The notes: generated from the sequence alone by a model not told the origin. Counted from the first letter of the stretch, positions 23,985 through 36,910 are shown. The stretch is 64,000 nt of DNA from Prochilodus magdalenae (GCA_024036415.1 JAMWET010000767.1:141501-205500); one strand, 5' to 3'. Translations and numbers: made by a program.

Positions 23985-24330
23985 ACACACACACACACGT
24001 ACACATACACACACACACACACATAGGCTGAAGAATACATACACAAACATGCTAAAACACACACACACACACGTACACACACAGGCTGAAGAATACATAC
24101 ACGCTAAACATGCTAAAACACACACACACACACGTACACACACACGTACACGTACACACTCACACACACACGTACACACACACACACACACACACACACT
24201 GAAAGAGCCACACAAGCAAAGCTACACACACTGAACGGTTACAAACACATACAGTAAAACAGCCACACAAACACACTAAAACATGACTTAAAAAACAGTA
24301 ACACACACACTAACACACCCTCCAGGATCC
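23020..24330. repeat. CA-rich array with conserved spacer, a compound minisatellite
   Basis: The first part (23020-23600) is degenerate ACACA sequence with 'CTAAAACACACA' words. From 23631 seven copies of 'GCTGAAGAATACATACACAA' plus 'ACATGCTAAAACAC' occur (starts 23631, 23709, 23767, 23841, 23921, 24027 and 24085), separated by (CA)n stretches of different length, so the period is 58-106 bp. Open frames of Thr/His or Val/Cys residues are artefacts. Confidence 0.92.
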
Positions 24331-24929
24331 CTTAACACCACACACTATACATATACACTCATTCTCTCTCTCCTACACTCTCTCTGTCTCTCTCTCCCTC
24401 ACTCTCTCTCATCCTCTGGTTCTGTCTCTCTCACACAATAAACAGTAATGGATTCAATAAACACTCCATGATACATAAATTAAAGTGAGATAAACTGACA
24501 CAAACCTTCAGAAAGTTACTAACTGTTTATGGTAGTTGACCTCAGACCCCTTCTCCAACACACACACACACACTGTGAGTGAGCCATGCTGGGCAGTGTT
24601 TCTGTGCTGAGTGCCAGAGACATGAGCAGAGATAACAGTCCGTCAGGAATGCAATGTGCTTGTGTGTATGGGATGATGCTCTGCAGAGCACTGCACTGTC
24701 AGGACAGGAGTTACCTTTCAGGAGGAGAAGACACAGGCCTCTACTACTACCCCAAACAGAGAGGATCAGGCTCTGCTCCTCCTATTGCTGCTCCTGTAGG
24801 GAGAACAAGGCAGCAGTAGAGGTGTACACATTTTATTACACATATACGAAATTATAAGATGCATCACAAATCGTCCAATCGCACAAAGAATCTACTCAGC
24901 CTGATTATCCAGCTACAGTTCTGAATTCT
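24331..24929. other. Non-coding stretch with short CT and CA runs
   Basis: CT-rich words at 24362-24432 and a short CA run near 24560. The 77-codon frame at 24586-24819 has no domain I recognise. Confidence 0.4.
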
Positions 24930-25340
24930 TTCTAATGAGTAGAGGAAGGATTTGCATAGTAGTAGAATATAGATGATAAAAGCCCAAGAAAGACATCCTC
25001 CTTCGGCCAGCACTACATAGCAAAGCAAGCACAAAGGGGTAAGAGTTTACCATCATATGCATTATTGAATAGAATAACCGATAACTGTTTGTGTGAGAGT
25101 GACAGTGAGAAACAGACCTGGAAGTCAGTGAGGAGTTTATCACAGTAAAAACCCAGAACTACTGTTAGATGCCTACGATGACGTTCTAATAGTAAGAGTT
25201 AGAGAAGCATTGTGTTCAGCGGGGCAGAGGAGGGAATGTCTGATTCGTTCTTTAAGCAGGCAAAGAATAAAGTTTGTGATTAAATAGCAAGATCTTCAGA
25301 TGGGTCTGTGGCATGCAGGCCAAGTATCCTCCTGTACAGG
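24930..25340 (-). repeat. Dispersed repeat C, copy 1
   Basis: It aligns in order with 27300-27730. Shared words include 'CAAAGCAAGCACAAA' / 'CAAAACAAGCACAAA', 'AGAATAAC', 'GAGAAACAGACCTG', 'AAGTC.G', 'TAGTAAGA' and 'GATGGGTC.GTG'. On the - strand it reads 'AGGAGGATGTC' where related copies have 'GAGGATGG.TTCC'. A very common fish repeat, class not fixed. Confidence 0.6.
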
Positions 25341-26324
25341 ATAACGTGAAGCACCATGGTTAGAAACTGTTCTGAATGCAGTCAAGGCAGATGAAGCAGA
25401 AGCATCAGACCGCACAGGATGGGCAGTAGTTCCATCCACGTTTTGGTGCCCGGATTACACTTGCTGTAATTTCGAGTGATCCATACGATGCTGCAGTCAG
25501 CTTCTTATATGCCAGATTCTTGTTTGAATCCAGTGAGATTCTGTTTCCTCAGGCCTAATAGTAATAATAACTGCTGCACCATTTAAGGAGGAACTAGAAA
25601 GTTCAAGCTTTGAATTTTTGCTGAAACTGATCTGTACAGTAAATCTCCTAGTAAGTATTTGCTTTAGAGGCTATGTTTCTTGTGTTTTTTCAGCATTCAC
25701 AATGAGCGTCTTCGTGTCTCACTGTAACGGAGCACTTGTACCACTGTTATGCACATCATAACAGCTCTTATGTTATTGGCAAACACTGCTTATAAACATT
25801 AAAGTACTGCTTAATGAACGTGCTTCTATGGATTTTATGACCTCCTTATGTAGGTAGCCAACAAATAAACAGCCCCACAGTAACCATTATCATGATTTAG
25901 GGCAGCGATTGCCAACCCTGAAGGATGCACTGGTTTGGGGTGTGTGGTATATTAGTGTCTTCATTTTGGCTATAGCGGTGAAGGACAAAGATGGATAGGA
26001 AGAGCAGAAAAGGTTATCACGACTCTAAAAATGAGTTTCCCCCTCTTCTTTCTCTCCCTCTCACTCTGGGTGAAACCAACCAGAACAGACCATATGGACT
26101 GAAGGATATAATAACAGAACAAGCATAGGAATACACCAGATCCATACAAATACATCACCGCTGCTGCTGGAACAGTCTTGCATGTTTGTAGTTTTAGCCA
26201 TGAGTGAAAATGCTTGTGGCCTTTTAATTAATATTTAATTAATATTTGCAAAAACGTCTGATTACACATTTACATTAACAGTGAAGTATGCTCTTCCGTA
26301 ACAGTGGCATTTTTGTTGCAAACA
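25341..26324. other. Non-coding stretch, nothing recognised
   Basis: Unique AT-leaning sequence. A duplicated TTAATTAATATT motif lies at 26224-26248. No supported genes. Confidence 0.45.
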
Positions 26325-26382
26325 TAATATAATATACTATATTATATAATATATCTAATATATATAATATATATATATAATC
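26325..26382. repeat. AT-rich palindromic tract
   Basis: About 58 bases of TATA/ATAT words arranged almost symmetrically, able to extrude a cruciform. Confidence 0.8.
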
Positions 26383-26399
26383 TTCTCTTCACATTTGAG

Positions 26400-27110
26400 A
26401 GTATTTAATTTGCATGTGGTGACAGCTCCGTGTCCGTCCCTTCTGTTTCCCTGCCCTGAAGCTACAGGTCCATTCCACCTGGGTTGGTGGGGTGGGGGAT
26501 GTCAAGCAGGGCACTTCTTTGCCCATTAACAGTGAGGGCTCTGTGTGGTCTCTGGGGAGACAGAGAGAAAAGAATGGGGGGCATGAGAACGACCCTCGTC
26601 ATGAAAGCAGGCCACTGCCCCGTGACGAGAGCGGAGTGTGTAATTGCTAGAGCTAAACATGTCCCTTGCCGTCCCCTCAGGGCCAGAGAGAGAGGGAAAG
26701 AGAGAGAGTGACCGTCACTCTTACACACAGACGCCACTGTCCCAGCAGGTCCAGCAAGCCCCTCGGGTCAGCAGAGGTCAAAAGGACAGATATTCTCTCA
26801 AGGACACTCAAAGAATAAAGAGAAGCTTTTCATCCTGCCGCTTTCTGCCTCTCTTTTCACTGGTCATTCTAGACGTGTAGGTCATGGCAGTAATGTCCAG
26901 AGGCAGGCTGTGTGCAGTTTGTGTGTGAGTGGACCCTTTCATTATGCTCATGTAAAGAGGAAGCAGGTTTGAATGGATCGTGGCAGTTAGCGCCGTAGCG
27001 TCCAGCTCTGAGGTCATTGTGCTGTGACCTTTTGTGGTGCAACGTTTGCTTATTGTCAGCTCGAATGAAAACCATGTCTTTGATGCTATCAGTTTCACGC
27101 TTTTGTATTT
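26400..27110. promoter_or_regulatory. Candidate conserved non-coding block
   Basis: GC-richer unique sequence between AT-rich and repeat-derived DNA. Frames of 75-96 codons occur on both strands without recognisable domains. Regulatory potential is inferred only from texture. Confidence 0.2.
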
Positions 27111-27299
27111 TTCAGAACCCCTTAAACCCTAAGGGTCGTTATATGGCACATACTTCCATTCCTGTCAGTTCCTTACTCTCATAACGACATCAAAGTAACA
27201 ATTTATAGCCGCTCTTGTCACAGCACTTCTGTGCACTTTTCCCTATAAGGGTTCTTGGGTTCTTATTTCCAAAAAGCTTGGGACGTTAATGTAAGGGAG

Positions 27300-27730
27300 C
27301 ATAAGGAAGAAACCTTTAGCGCAGCCAAGAGGCAAAATAGGAACCCATCCTTCTCTGGTCCACACCGGATAACAAAACAAGCACAAAAGCAAAATAAAAA
27401 GATAGGGATGTGTAATTATATAGAGTTTTGAGTATAGAATAACTGTGAGAGTGTGAGAGTAACAATGAGAAACAGACCTGAAAGTCTGAATGACACTCAG
27501 TCACTGTTACCAGTGAAACCAGTGACACCTGTGTGTAGCTAATCACACTAAAACCCTACAGTTTCCGTTACTGCTGCTAGGAGCCTACAGTCATGATCTA
27601 TTAGTAAGACTAGAAGAAGAGTTTGGTGATGAGTTCGGTGTAGAAACGTCAGGTCTGATTAGTTTCTGAAGCAGAACAGGAAAAGGGTGATCGGATGGGT
27701 CAGTGAGATGCAGACAAAGCTTCCATACAG
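27300..27730 (-). repeat. Dispersed repeat C, copy 2
   Basis: This is the better-preserved partner of 24930-25340. On the - strand its 3' part reads 'GAAGGATGGGTTCC', 'ATTTTGCCTCTTGG', matching 'GAGGATGGATTCC', 'CTTTTGAGTCTTGG' in the third copy at 62005-62030. Confidence 0.65.
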
Positions 27731-29540
27731 TAAATAGCATTAAGCTATATGTTAGGTGAAACTGGTCAGCTATATCACCTCTGATTTTATAAACACTGTG
27801 TAACATCCTTCAGAGATTCATTCATGCCATGTGCATAAATGCACACTCATACTATCATGCTGGTAACCAGGTGGTCCTTTTCTTCTTTAGCCCAGTGGAC
27901 ATGGTATCCATGACTTTTACATTTTTTATTTGTTGGCCCACAGGACTCTTTCCCATGTCACATCAGTCTATATTAAATAGGCTTGGGCCCAGAGAAAGAC
28001 CTTTTCGGCCCTTCTGGATCAGGTGTTTTTTAACCAGCTATTACACCTTGAGTACCTTGAAATGTGTTGCTGTTAAATTTGTTTTCCAAAAAACAGATCT
28101 CGGTTTTCTTCTGAACTTCTGATATGTTGTCTTGGTACTAGATTTGACTAACTGTAATATTTAAATGATTAGCACATCACTCCATTCTGAAATCATTTAA
28201 CACAGCGTCACAGTGTTTTAGAATCAAGAGTGTAATACAGTGACGTAAAAGAAGACATGGGATAACCGTATGTAAACTGATTGTGAACTAATGTTTCTTC
28301 AGGGGACGGCTTGGGAATGCGTGCACCTGTATAAGTTCTGAGGTGCTACCTTGTGAGTGGGGTTAAACACTGGAAAGCATTTTTATTTCAGGATGACGTG
28401 AATTAAATGAGTATATTTAAATCTGTATCGAAAATCATAGTTTCACTTTTGCTTTTATTTTATTTCTAATGAAGTACTTTACTCCTGTAACTTTCACACC
28501 TAGCCTGTTTGGTGCCGACCAAAATTTCTTCTGCCCCATTTTGACAGGCGTGAACTCTCCATCTTTACTGTACACACCAAACCACCAACCTGGACCAAAA
28601 TCCAAGTCTCAGGTCACGTCCAACTAAATCCTGGTTCAGTGTGCTGCTAGTAGGAAGGCATCTTTATAGTAGTCCACACCAAATGAGGGACCTCAATGTC
28701 AGAGCATGTTTTTCTCAGTTCATGTATGTACTGTATTGTCCTTGTGCCCAGCCTAGTTGAATCCCCTCATCAAAGAAAACCCATGTGTATCATTTTGTGC
28801 ATTAAGCTAATGTTCAAAGTAAGCTAATGAGCAAACAGATGGCCACTAGACCCAGTGAAGCCTTCAGCATTAGATCACAACACAAATATTACAGTAGCTT
28901 AAAGTAATCACTACACATACATATTTTGAATACTGTTCACTTCTATTGTGAATTTCTTATAATGATCATTACGCTAACAGTCCTATTTTCACACTGATAA
29001 TAGTTTCCTAGTAGTTACTATAGGTCTTGATGTCAAAAGCTGAATAATAAACACAGAACTCCCTGCGTTAACCATGTATTCTCTTCTAATTTCAGCTGAG
29101 AGTCACATAGGATTGGCTGTAACCTAAAACAGCAGGTGGCAATCGGCCCCAACATCAGGACATTTTCCACCAATCGAATGATCCCAGGCTTTGTGTGTTG
29201 ATGAATATAAACAGCAAAGGGACAGAGTGTAAAGTGCTGTGCCCTGTGTGTATGTGTGTGTCTGGCCACAGTCCACACACTCCGCATTGGTGACACAGCA
29301 GTTTGCACAGGTGTCTCATCCCACCATCAGAGAAAGCAGCCTCTTGTATTTGCATTTGACTCCCAGACAACCCCTTACACACACAGAGGACAGGGTTTTT
29401 ATGTGGTACCACTTAAGCTGAGGAGCTATTTCGCTTCATACAGTACCTACATATCTTTTCTCTATATCTCTCTGTCTTTCTACATTTTAAATTAATTTGA
29501 CTTTATTTCAATACTAATGCAATTGATTTCCTTTCATTTG
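27731..29540. other. Non-coding stretch, nothing recognised
   Basis: Unique AT-rich DNA with a short GT/CA run near 29243. Frames up to 97 codons (27829-28122) lack domains or splice context. Confidence 0.45.
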
Positions 29541-29572
29541 CCTCCACCAGTTCAGCTCAGTTAATGCCAGTT

Positions 29573-30760
29573 CAGCTCAATTCAATTAAAGTCAGTTCAC
29601 TTCAGTTAGGTTCAGTTAAAGTCAGTTCACTTTAGTTAGGTTCAGTTAAAGTCAGTTCACTTCACCTAGGTTCAATTAAAGTCAGTTCACTTCAGTTAGG
29701 TTCAGTTAAAGTCAGTTCACTTTAGTTAGGTTCAGTTAAAGTCAGTTCACTTTAGTTAGGTTCAGTTAAAGTCAGTTTACTTCAATTAGGTTCAGTTAAA
29801 GTCAGTTCACTTTAGTTAGGTTCAGTTAAAGTCAGTTCACTTTAGTTAGGTTCAGTTAAAGTCAGTTTACTTCAATTAGGTTCAGTTAAAGTCAGTTCAC
29901 TTCAGTTAGGTTCAGTTAAAATCAGTTCACTTCAGTTAGGTTCAGTTAAAGTCAGTTCAGTGAGGTTCAGTTAAAGTCAGTTCAGTGAGGTTCAGTTAAA
30001 GTCACTTCACTTCAGTGAGGTTCAGTTAAAGTCACTTCAGTGAGGTTCAGTTAAAGTCAGTTCAGTGAGGTTCAGTTAAAGTCACTTCAGTGAGGTTCAG
30101 TTAAAGTCAGTTCACTTCACCTAGGTTCAGTTAAAGTCAGTTCACTTCAGTTAGGTTCAGTTAAAGTCAGTTCACTTCACCTAGGTTCAATTAAAGTCAG
30201 TTCACTTCAGTTAGGTTCAGTTAAGATCAGTTTACTTTATTTAGGTTCAGTTAAAGTCAGTTCACTTCAGTGAGGTTCAGTTAAAGTCAGTTCACTTCAG
30301 TTAGGTTCAATTAAAGTCAGTTCACTTCAGTTAGGTTCAGTTAAAGTCAGTTCACTTCAGTTAGGTTCAGTTGAAGTTGGTTCAGTTCAGTTAGGTTCAG
30401 TTAAAGTCAGTTCACTTCAGTTAGGTTCAGTTAAAGTCAGTTCACTTTAGTTAGGTTCAGTTAAAGTCAGTTCACTTCAGTGAGGTTCAGTTAAAGTCAG
30501 TTCACTTCAGTTAGGTTCAGTTAAAGTCAGTTCACTTCAGTGAAGTTCAGTTAAAGTCAGTTCACTTTAGTTAGGTTCAGTTGAAGTTGGTTCAGTTCAG
30601 TTAGGTTCAGTTAAAGTCAGTTCACTTCAGTTAGGTTCAGTTAAAGTCAGTTCACTTTAGTTAGGTTCAGTTAAAGTCAGTTCAGTTCAGTTAGGTTCAG
30701 TTAAAGTCAGTTCACTTCAGTTAGGTTTAGTTAGGGTCAGTTCACCTCAGTCAATTAGAG
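29573..30760. repeat. Minisatellite with 30-bp unit, about 38-40 copies
   Basis: The unit has three related decamers, 'GTTCAGTTAA', 'AGTCAGTTCA' and 'CTTCAGTTAG'. Two units fit exactly in 60 bases for most of the array. Between about 29940 and 30110 shorter 25-bp variants occur in which five bases ('CTTCA') are missing. Degenerate TTCAGTTCAG-type sequence flanks both ends (29541-29572 and 30761-30935). Stops occur in every unit, so it is not coding. Confidence 0.95.
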
Positions 30761-30949
30761 TCAGTTCAGTTCAATTACAGTCCATTCAGTTCAGTTCTGG
30801 TAAAGTCAGTTTACTTGAGTTCAGTTAAATAAATTATATTGCATTTCAGTTCTCTTCAGTTAAAGCCGGTCCATTTCAGTTCAATACAATTAAATTCAGT
30901 TCAGTTGAAAATCCTTGCACTTCAGTTCAGTTCAGTGTTCAGTCTCTCT

Positions 30950-31215
30950 CTGTTGAACAGGTAGCATGGATGAGGGTCCGGTGCTCCTGACAGAGATGGT
31001 GTGGATTGTCCAGCTGAGTAATTACTGCGTGCTTTATGGTGCGGGCTGAGGAGCGGAGATGGGGAGGAAGTCACACACTGTAATGTGTTTTGACAGCTGT
31101 GGTGGGCTCTGAGCAGCCAAGCCAAGCAGCTATCAGTGCCCAGCTCCTGCTTAATGATGGGAATGTGAACAGCACACCTGTGGCCCCCCCAAATCACGTG
31201 CTCATCAGCAGCTTG
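30950..31215. promoter_or_regulatory. Candidate conserved non-coding block
   Basis: Unique, GC-balanced block directly right of the 30-bp array, with 'GAGTAATTACTGCG' and 'TGCTTAATGATGGG' homeodomain-like cores. The 91-codon - strand frame has no recognised domain. Inference only. Confidence 0.25.
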
Positions 31216-31574
31216 GCCAGGCGAATGCTACACTAACACTGGCCCGATGTTGGCCCAGTGCTGGCACATGACGCTCCTCATGGGCCTATTCAGCCTCCTG
31301 AATTTGGATTCAAATGAGCAGCTCTAATAGCTGCATGAACAGAGTGATCATCATACGCAACACTGTTATGTTTATTATCTCCCGCATTATGATCTCATTA
31401 TTGATTTTTTGCTGTGCTCACATCAAACCAGCTAGTTTGTTTCTCAGCAAGATGAAGTTAAGCCCCTTAAGGAATTTAAAGTTGGATAAAAAAACTGGAA
31501 TATAAACAGTTTAATAATAAGCAATAAGAAACACTCTGGAAGACCACAAATTGAAAGAACAGCTGCACTGAACA

Positions 31575-31850
31575 TCTGATTAACTTAACGTCCACTTTAT
31601 TAGACACCTACTTACTGATTACGCTTTATAAAGTCCTCCTACTTTATAGATCCAACATATATTGCAGAATGTAGCCCATCTGTTGCTGCACAAAGTCAGC
31701 CCCCCTCCACCTGATTCATCACTGCTGGAGAAGGGTTAGAGGATGGTTAACATTATATATCCATCAACAGGTGGAGTACATTCTCTAACTGCACACCAGC
31801 AAACTTGACCTACCGAATATAGGGTTCTAATAAAGAGGCCTGCAGGTGTA
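31575..31850. repeat. Dispersed repeat H, degenerate copy
   Basis: It contains 'CCACTTTATTAGACACCTA', 'TGTAGCCCATCTGTTGCTG' and 'AGTCAGCCCCCCTCC' at its left, and 'CTAATAAAGAGGCCTGCAGG' at its right. The 'tttattag-acacc' start and 'ctaataaag-ggc' finish form inverted termini typical of a widespread fish non-autonomous repeat related to 63390-63890. Confidence 0.55.
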
Positions 31851-32238
31851 AGAATCAACCTGTCAGCATTTAAAACCTTATTATCCATAATTACTACATC
31901 TTCCCATCACTACTGTTCTGCACTGTAGATGTCCAGCAGTAAAGTGAATAATCATTACACTGGTAGTGTTTATGTGGGTTATGTGTGGACGGGTGAGAAG
32001 TGTGGGAGAGATGAACTCTCACCCCTCCCGCCTCCCCACCTGTGGCCCCTGAGAACAGAAGCTTGTGGTTAACGCCAAAAGCCCAAAGCTGCAGCTCCGA
32101 GCTCCAGGGAGAAGACAGGTAGGTATAGCAGCCTTTCGCTCATTCTCAGGTAAAAGTACTCCCACTCTGTAAAAATGGTCTACCAGAGAACATCAGGATG
32201 GAAATAAGGAAGGTAGGAAGTAGATAAGTAAATATCTA

Positions 32239-32280
32239 CCCTAACCCTAACTCTAACCCTAACCCTAACCCTAACCCTAA
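32239..32280 (-). repeat. Interstitial telomere repeat, seven CCCTAA units
   Basis: Seven consecutive hexamers, with the third changed to CTCTAA, on the + strand, that is TTAGGG on the - strand. It is only 42 bp long, flanked by ordinary sequence. Short interstitial telomere tracts are commonly left by telomerase-aided repair of double-strand breaks. Confidence 0.95.
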
Positions 32281-35200
32281 CTGTGTGAGAGACAGTACAG
32301 CAGACCCGTAGCTGAACCGACAGAATAGGATAAGGTTTTAAAGGGCCAGAGAATTGAAAACTGCATTTATATTGGCATAGTTGAATAAGGAGAGCTCAGT
32401 ATGTAGAACTGACATACCCTGACCCATCAAACACTGCTGTTCCTCCTTCAAATACAGTCCTGCATTTACCAACGAGGGCAGTACATGGTCTGATTCCAAA
32501 ATCCTGAACTGGCGTGGTTGATGTTCATCCTTAAATGAAGCTGAAGTTGGCCTCTGTTAACAAGATCCAGTTCAGGGTTGTAAGTCTCATTTTACTCTGG
32601 ATAGTTTCTCAAACCATGAACAATATCAATCAGCTGGGCTCAGAGTTTAGCACCGAGGAGCAGTTACACCTTTATTAGCATCATAATGCCAACAGCAACC
32701 TGTAAATAGCAGCCATGCTGTGTGATTGTTTCACTGTTTGAACTTTTGTGTTATCTTAAACTGAGACTTTCATACTCTCAGCTCTCAACAACTTTCATTT
32801 ACTTTGTATTGATATCCAGATCAAACCTCAAGTATTTTATTATCCTGTGTGTGTCTATTTCTACATGTTGCTTCTGTGAGACCATCATGGTATCTAGAAA
32901 TCAGAGCAGAGCTCATCAAATTATCCATGAGCCAACCAAAAAGGGAAAATCAGTTTGTTTCATTTTAGGGCCTTTTAACTATATCCTGGAAATGAGCATG
33001 TACACATAGTCTAAGCATTCTCCCCCTGACCAAAGTCACCAACTTCTATGGATGTAGACATCAGAGGACTGTTTAAATTCTAGTTTATATTACAATATAG
33101 ATAGAATATCTACATATATACATAGAATAATGAATAAATCATTCACAGGGCAATTCAAGGCACGCTTACAAATAAAACCAACAACTGAATAGACAGTGAC
33201 TGGGAGAAAAGAGATCACATCAATCAGTAATAAGTAGTATTACAAGATAAAGAGCATTTAACAGGGAAACAGTGCTAAGTACAGTATAAGTAAAGTAAAT
33301 GAAATACAGGATAAAAGAATCTAGTGTAGCGCAGTACTGCCTATTTGAGCTCATGAAAGTGGCTTAAAGCCTTCTTAAATACTTGCCTGAATAGATTTTA
33401 AGGTGAATGTGTCCAACTGCACAACGAACAAGGCAACTTTACAGGTCAGGGAAAAAATGGTCTTCACTTTCATGTACAAATATTATATGTAAGTGATTTT
33501 GGAGAATTTATATTGGTCCACATATCAACATTTTCACACCATGTAGGCAAATACTCCTAAGCCTAAATTATAAAATCCCCCCTAAGTTAATCAAAACCGG
33601 GGAATACCTTTTAATCCAAAAAATCTAATTTAAAAAATCATCCAAAATGAACTGTACTTTCAATTCATGAACATTTTCCCAGCATCTTTTATATTAAGGC
33701 TACAATTTCAGAAAGGTGAGGGTTACAACAGTGAGGATCAGCACTGTGTATCTTTATTTAAGCTGCAGTCCTTCAGACTTTTAACTGAGTAAATAGAACT
33801 AGCTAATACCCATTTCTGCTCAGCTTCCCTCGGGCTGACCCCTGAGACAGGCGCTCTGTGGGGGAGACACATCTCAGGCCTCATCACACACTGGTACAAG
33901 ATTGCATCCTCTGCATTCCTGCCCCCTGAGTCACCCATAGCGGGGCTACGAGGTCCAGATTCTCGTCTTACACCTGGCTAAACACCAGCTAACGTTTTGC
34001 TTCCTGACTGCTGATCGTAGCTCCTAACTGGCTTTATCACATCGAGCTGGTGGGCATGAGTAACCGGCGTGTACTCATGTAATGTGTATGTAACTTACAT
34101 GTATATAAATATATGAGATCAAATTCAATAAATATATCTACAGCTACAGCTATACTATATTATCAACACAGTGATGTGTGACTGTTATCAGTATTTGTAC
34201 TGATTTATTTATTTTAGCATATGCTTAAACAGCATTTATACATTGTTTAAAATAGGTTATTATTGGTTGTTTGTTAGGTCATAACTACTTTACACAGTGT
34301 TAATAAGCAGTTATAACACATTAATAAAATGAGCTTCTCCATACGATGTTTATGAATATGTATTGCAGCTGGCAGGGTTTATGTGAACTGATAGAAAAGA
34401 TAGAGTATCATCTGTAAACATCAGAATCTGAGCTTTGATAATATAATTATGTGTATGTGTATTCACAGATAAACCAACAACAGGTCCCTGCAGCCCATCT
34501 TACTGATTATGAGGTGTTCATAACCTAATTAATAACCATAAGTAAACTCCTTTTAAACCCTTCATAGACTCTTTGTAAAAGAAACCTTATTTTAAAGTGG
34601 TTAGCTTTATTTTAATGTGAACAGGACATATAGATTTAAACCCAGGAAATTCTGTGCCTCATGTTTTTAGAGAGTTATGTTGCTATAGCTCCATACTGAT
34701 AATATAGCCGATGTGTTATCCCCATAAACCCCATGATTATAATTTGGTTCCTTCTTATGACTTATGATAATGGTTGCTTTTCGACTGCATTTACTAGCAG
34801 TAAACTGAGCCTGTAACTTCACTAGCAGCAATGTAGTACTGTATATACTATATATATACAAAACTACACTGCAAAGTATAGAAGGGTTTAACTGTAAAAA
34901 GTTGGAGCCTGGCTCGTTTTAAATGTAATAATAATTGTATTATCAAATTATATAATAGTCTAATATATATTTTTAATATTGTAAAAATGTATAATAATAA
35001 ATTGACAGGGCATCTTGTTCTGTTTACTCAAAACCTTAAGCATTACTATATATATATTAATTTATATTCCTTTTGTATTAGCCTGTATTTCTTATATATG
35101 GCTTATGAGGTCAAATCTGCCCCCATGGCTGCGTGAGGAACCCTCATTTTTGCTAGATGTTATGAATTATTATATATCCCACATGGTATAATTCTGTAAA

Positions 35201-35334
35201 GATATCTGCAAACCTGACTAATCTACCTTTCTAGCGGACTTCCAGTAGCAGATGTGTGCACATTCATACATACTGTTACAGAGGTATACCAGCATAGCAT
35301 TGTTTATTAATTACAGCACTTATAGAGAAACCTG
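32281..35334. other. AT-rich non-coding stretch
   Basis: Long AT-rich DNA with many TATA words (34080-34170, 34840-35070). A GC-richer island at 33800-33960 ('GCTTCCCTCGGGCTGACCC' and neighbours) has a 66-codon frame of no known type. No RNA genes or supported exons seen. Confidence 0.45.
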
Positions 35335-35660
35335 ACATTTGGGCACCACTTGGTCATTTTCCATGTTTTGATTTATTTCTATGTGATTATACATTATATA
35401 CTCTCTACAGACAATATTCATTTCAATGCAGATTTACTTTTTACTTTTTTAATGCGAGGGAAAAAATTAAGCATAAAATTTGGGTTGTGCAAAAGTTATG
35501 GCATCTTTTATATTTGATGCTTTCTTTTCCACAATACATAAAAAGATAGAAGATAAGCAATAACATTTTATAAAAATAGCTTATCATGGATTTTTACATA
35601 GGAAAACAACAACACATGTAATTCAACTGGGGTACCCAAAACTTTGCATACAACTGCATG
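35335..35660. mobile_element. Short element with inverted 'TTTGGGCACC' / 'GGGTACCCAAA' ends
   Basis: The left end 'CATTTGGGCACCACTTGG' and right end 'GGGGTACCCAAAACTTTGC' are approximate inverted copies around about 290 bp of AT-rich sequence. Fish genomes hold many short non-autonomous elements with 'gggtgcccaaa' ends. No coding capacity. Confidence 0.45.
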
Positions 35661-36179
35661 CCAGTTTGACTACAAGTCCCAAGAACTAAAGAACCTTTTG
35701 ATTGTAATATATATTAATTCAAATCTAGCAGAATTAAGCAGTTATCTGCAACAAGTAAATTTTATGTAAACATATTTGCATAACATGTTGTAGCTACAGC
35801 AAAATACAATAAAGGTAAATAAAAATGAAAGCTAATTAATAATTAATTAATTCAGGGGTCATTTTCCCAGTATGCTTTTCAAAGGACCAACTAGTCTTCT
35901 TTGACAAGAGGCTTGTAATGTATCACCACCACTACAGCAATCTGCTGAAAGCATACGGTAAATGTACATCAGCTATAAGACTGTAAATGCTGTATACGTT
36001 TCAAAGGAAGTGACATGGGAGTTCTTTCACATGTGCTTTCAGGTCTAAGGGACTTTTAACTCATCTGTCGTGTCAGATTCATCAGAATGAGCTGTATTTG
36101 TGTGTGTTGTGTTGCCAATGGCACGTGTGCACAAAACCACAAGACAGGACAAAGGTAAGCATGTAGGCTCAGACCTTCA

Positions 36180-36570
36180 CCCCACAGACATAATCCAGAA
36201 AGCGTGAAGCAAAGAGCGAAACATCACTACAGTATATCAACTCATTTCTCAGCCGCTGTCGAGAGCAGCGTTTGTTTCTGCTCCTGCCACTCTCGCTTAT
36301 TCCTCTCCCCTCCTACACTGAGGAGTGCCAGACTCAGCTTTGGAGTCTGCTTTGTGTTTAGCAGAGCTCAGCTGAAACAGTGCCTGTTCATAAATTTGGG
36401 ACATATGGTGGAGTGCCCTGATTAATATGCGTTGATAATTTGCTAGTTTGTCGCTTTTTTTCCCTCCACTTACAGGTCTCCTTAAATAACACTGTGCAGC
36501 ACATTCTGCCTCCGCTTTCTGCACATAAGACAAGAATTCGTTTGAGATCAAACTCAGCAGAGTTTGGTGA
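36180..36570. promoter_or_regulatory. Candidate conserved non-coding block
   Basis: Unique complex sequence left of the 54-bp array, with 'TGATTAATATGCG' and 'GATAATTTGC' cores. Frames of 66-84 codons lack domains. Inference only. Confidence 0.2.
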
Positions 36571-36910
36571 CTGATATGGCGAGTGCATTATTGTAATATG
36601 CTGTATGTTTCATTCGAGCAGTGATTTTTGCTGTTGTGTGATGTGAAGGCTTGTGCATAGTTTTGATATTCAGTAGCCAGGTTTTCATTCCATTCTGTGA
36701 AACTGAATTCAATCGATTGATGGAAGTGACTCAAACATAACGTGTAAATGTTGCGTCTCCATCGTCACTTTACAAGAGACTAAAACTCTCTACCTTCTCT
36801 AAACTCCAACTCCTGCAGCTACTCCTTTTCTACACTCCTAACAAACACGTGTGAGTCCAGCAACTATATGTATATACACATGTAAATATGTGTATACTGT
36901 ATACACACAC

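Noticed and set aside
23583..24234. CRISPR-like pattern of repeats and spacers
   Set aside because: The constant segments alternate with (CA)n of variable length, not with unique spacers. The setting is a fish genome with no cas genes. It is a compound minisatellite.
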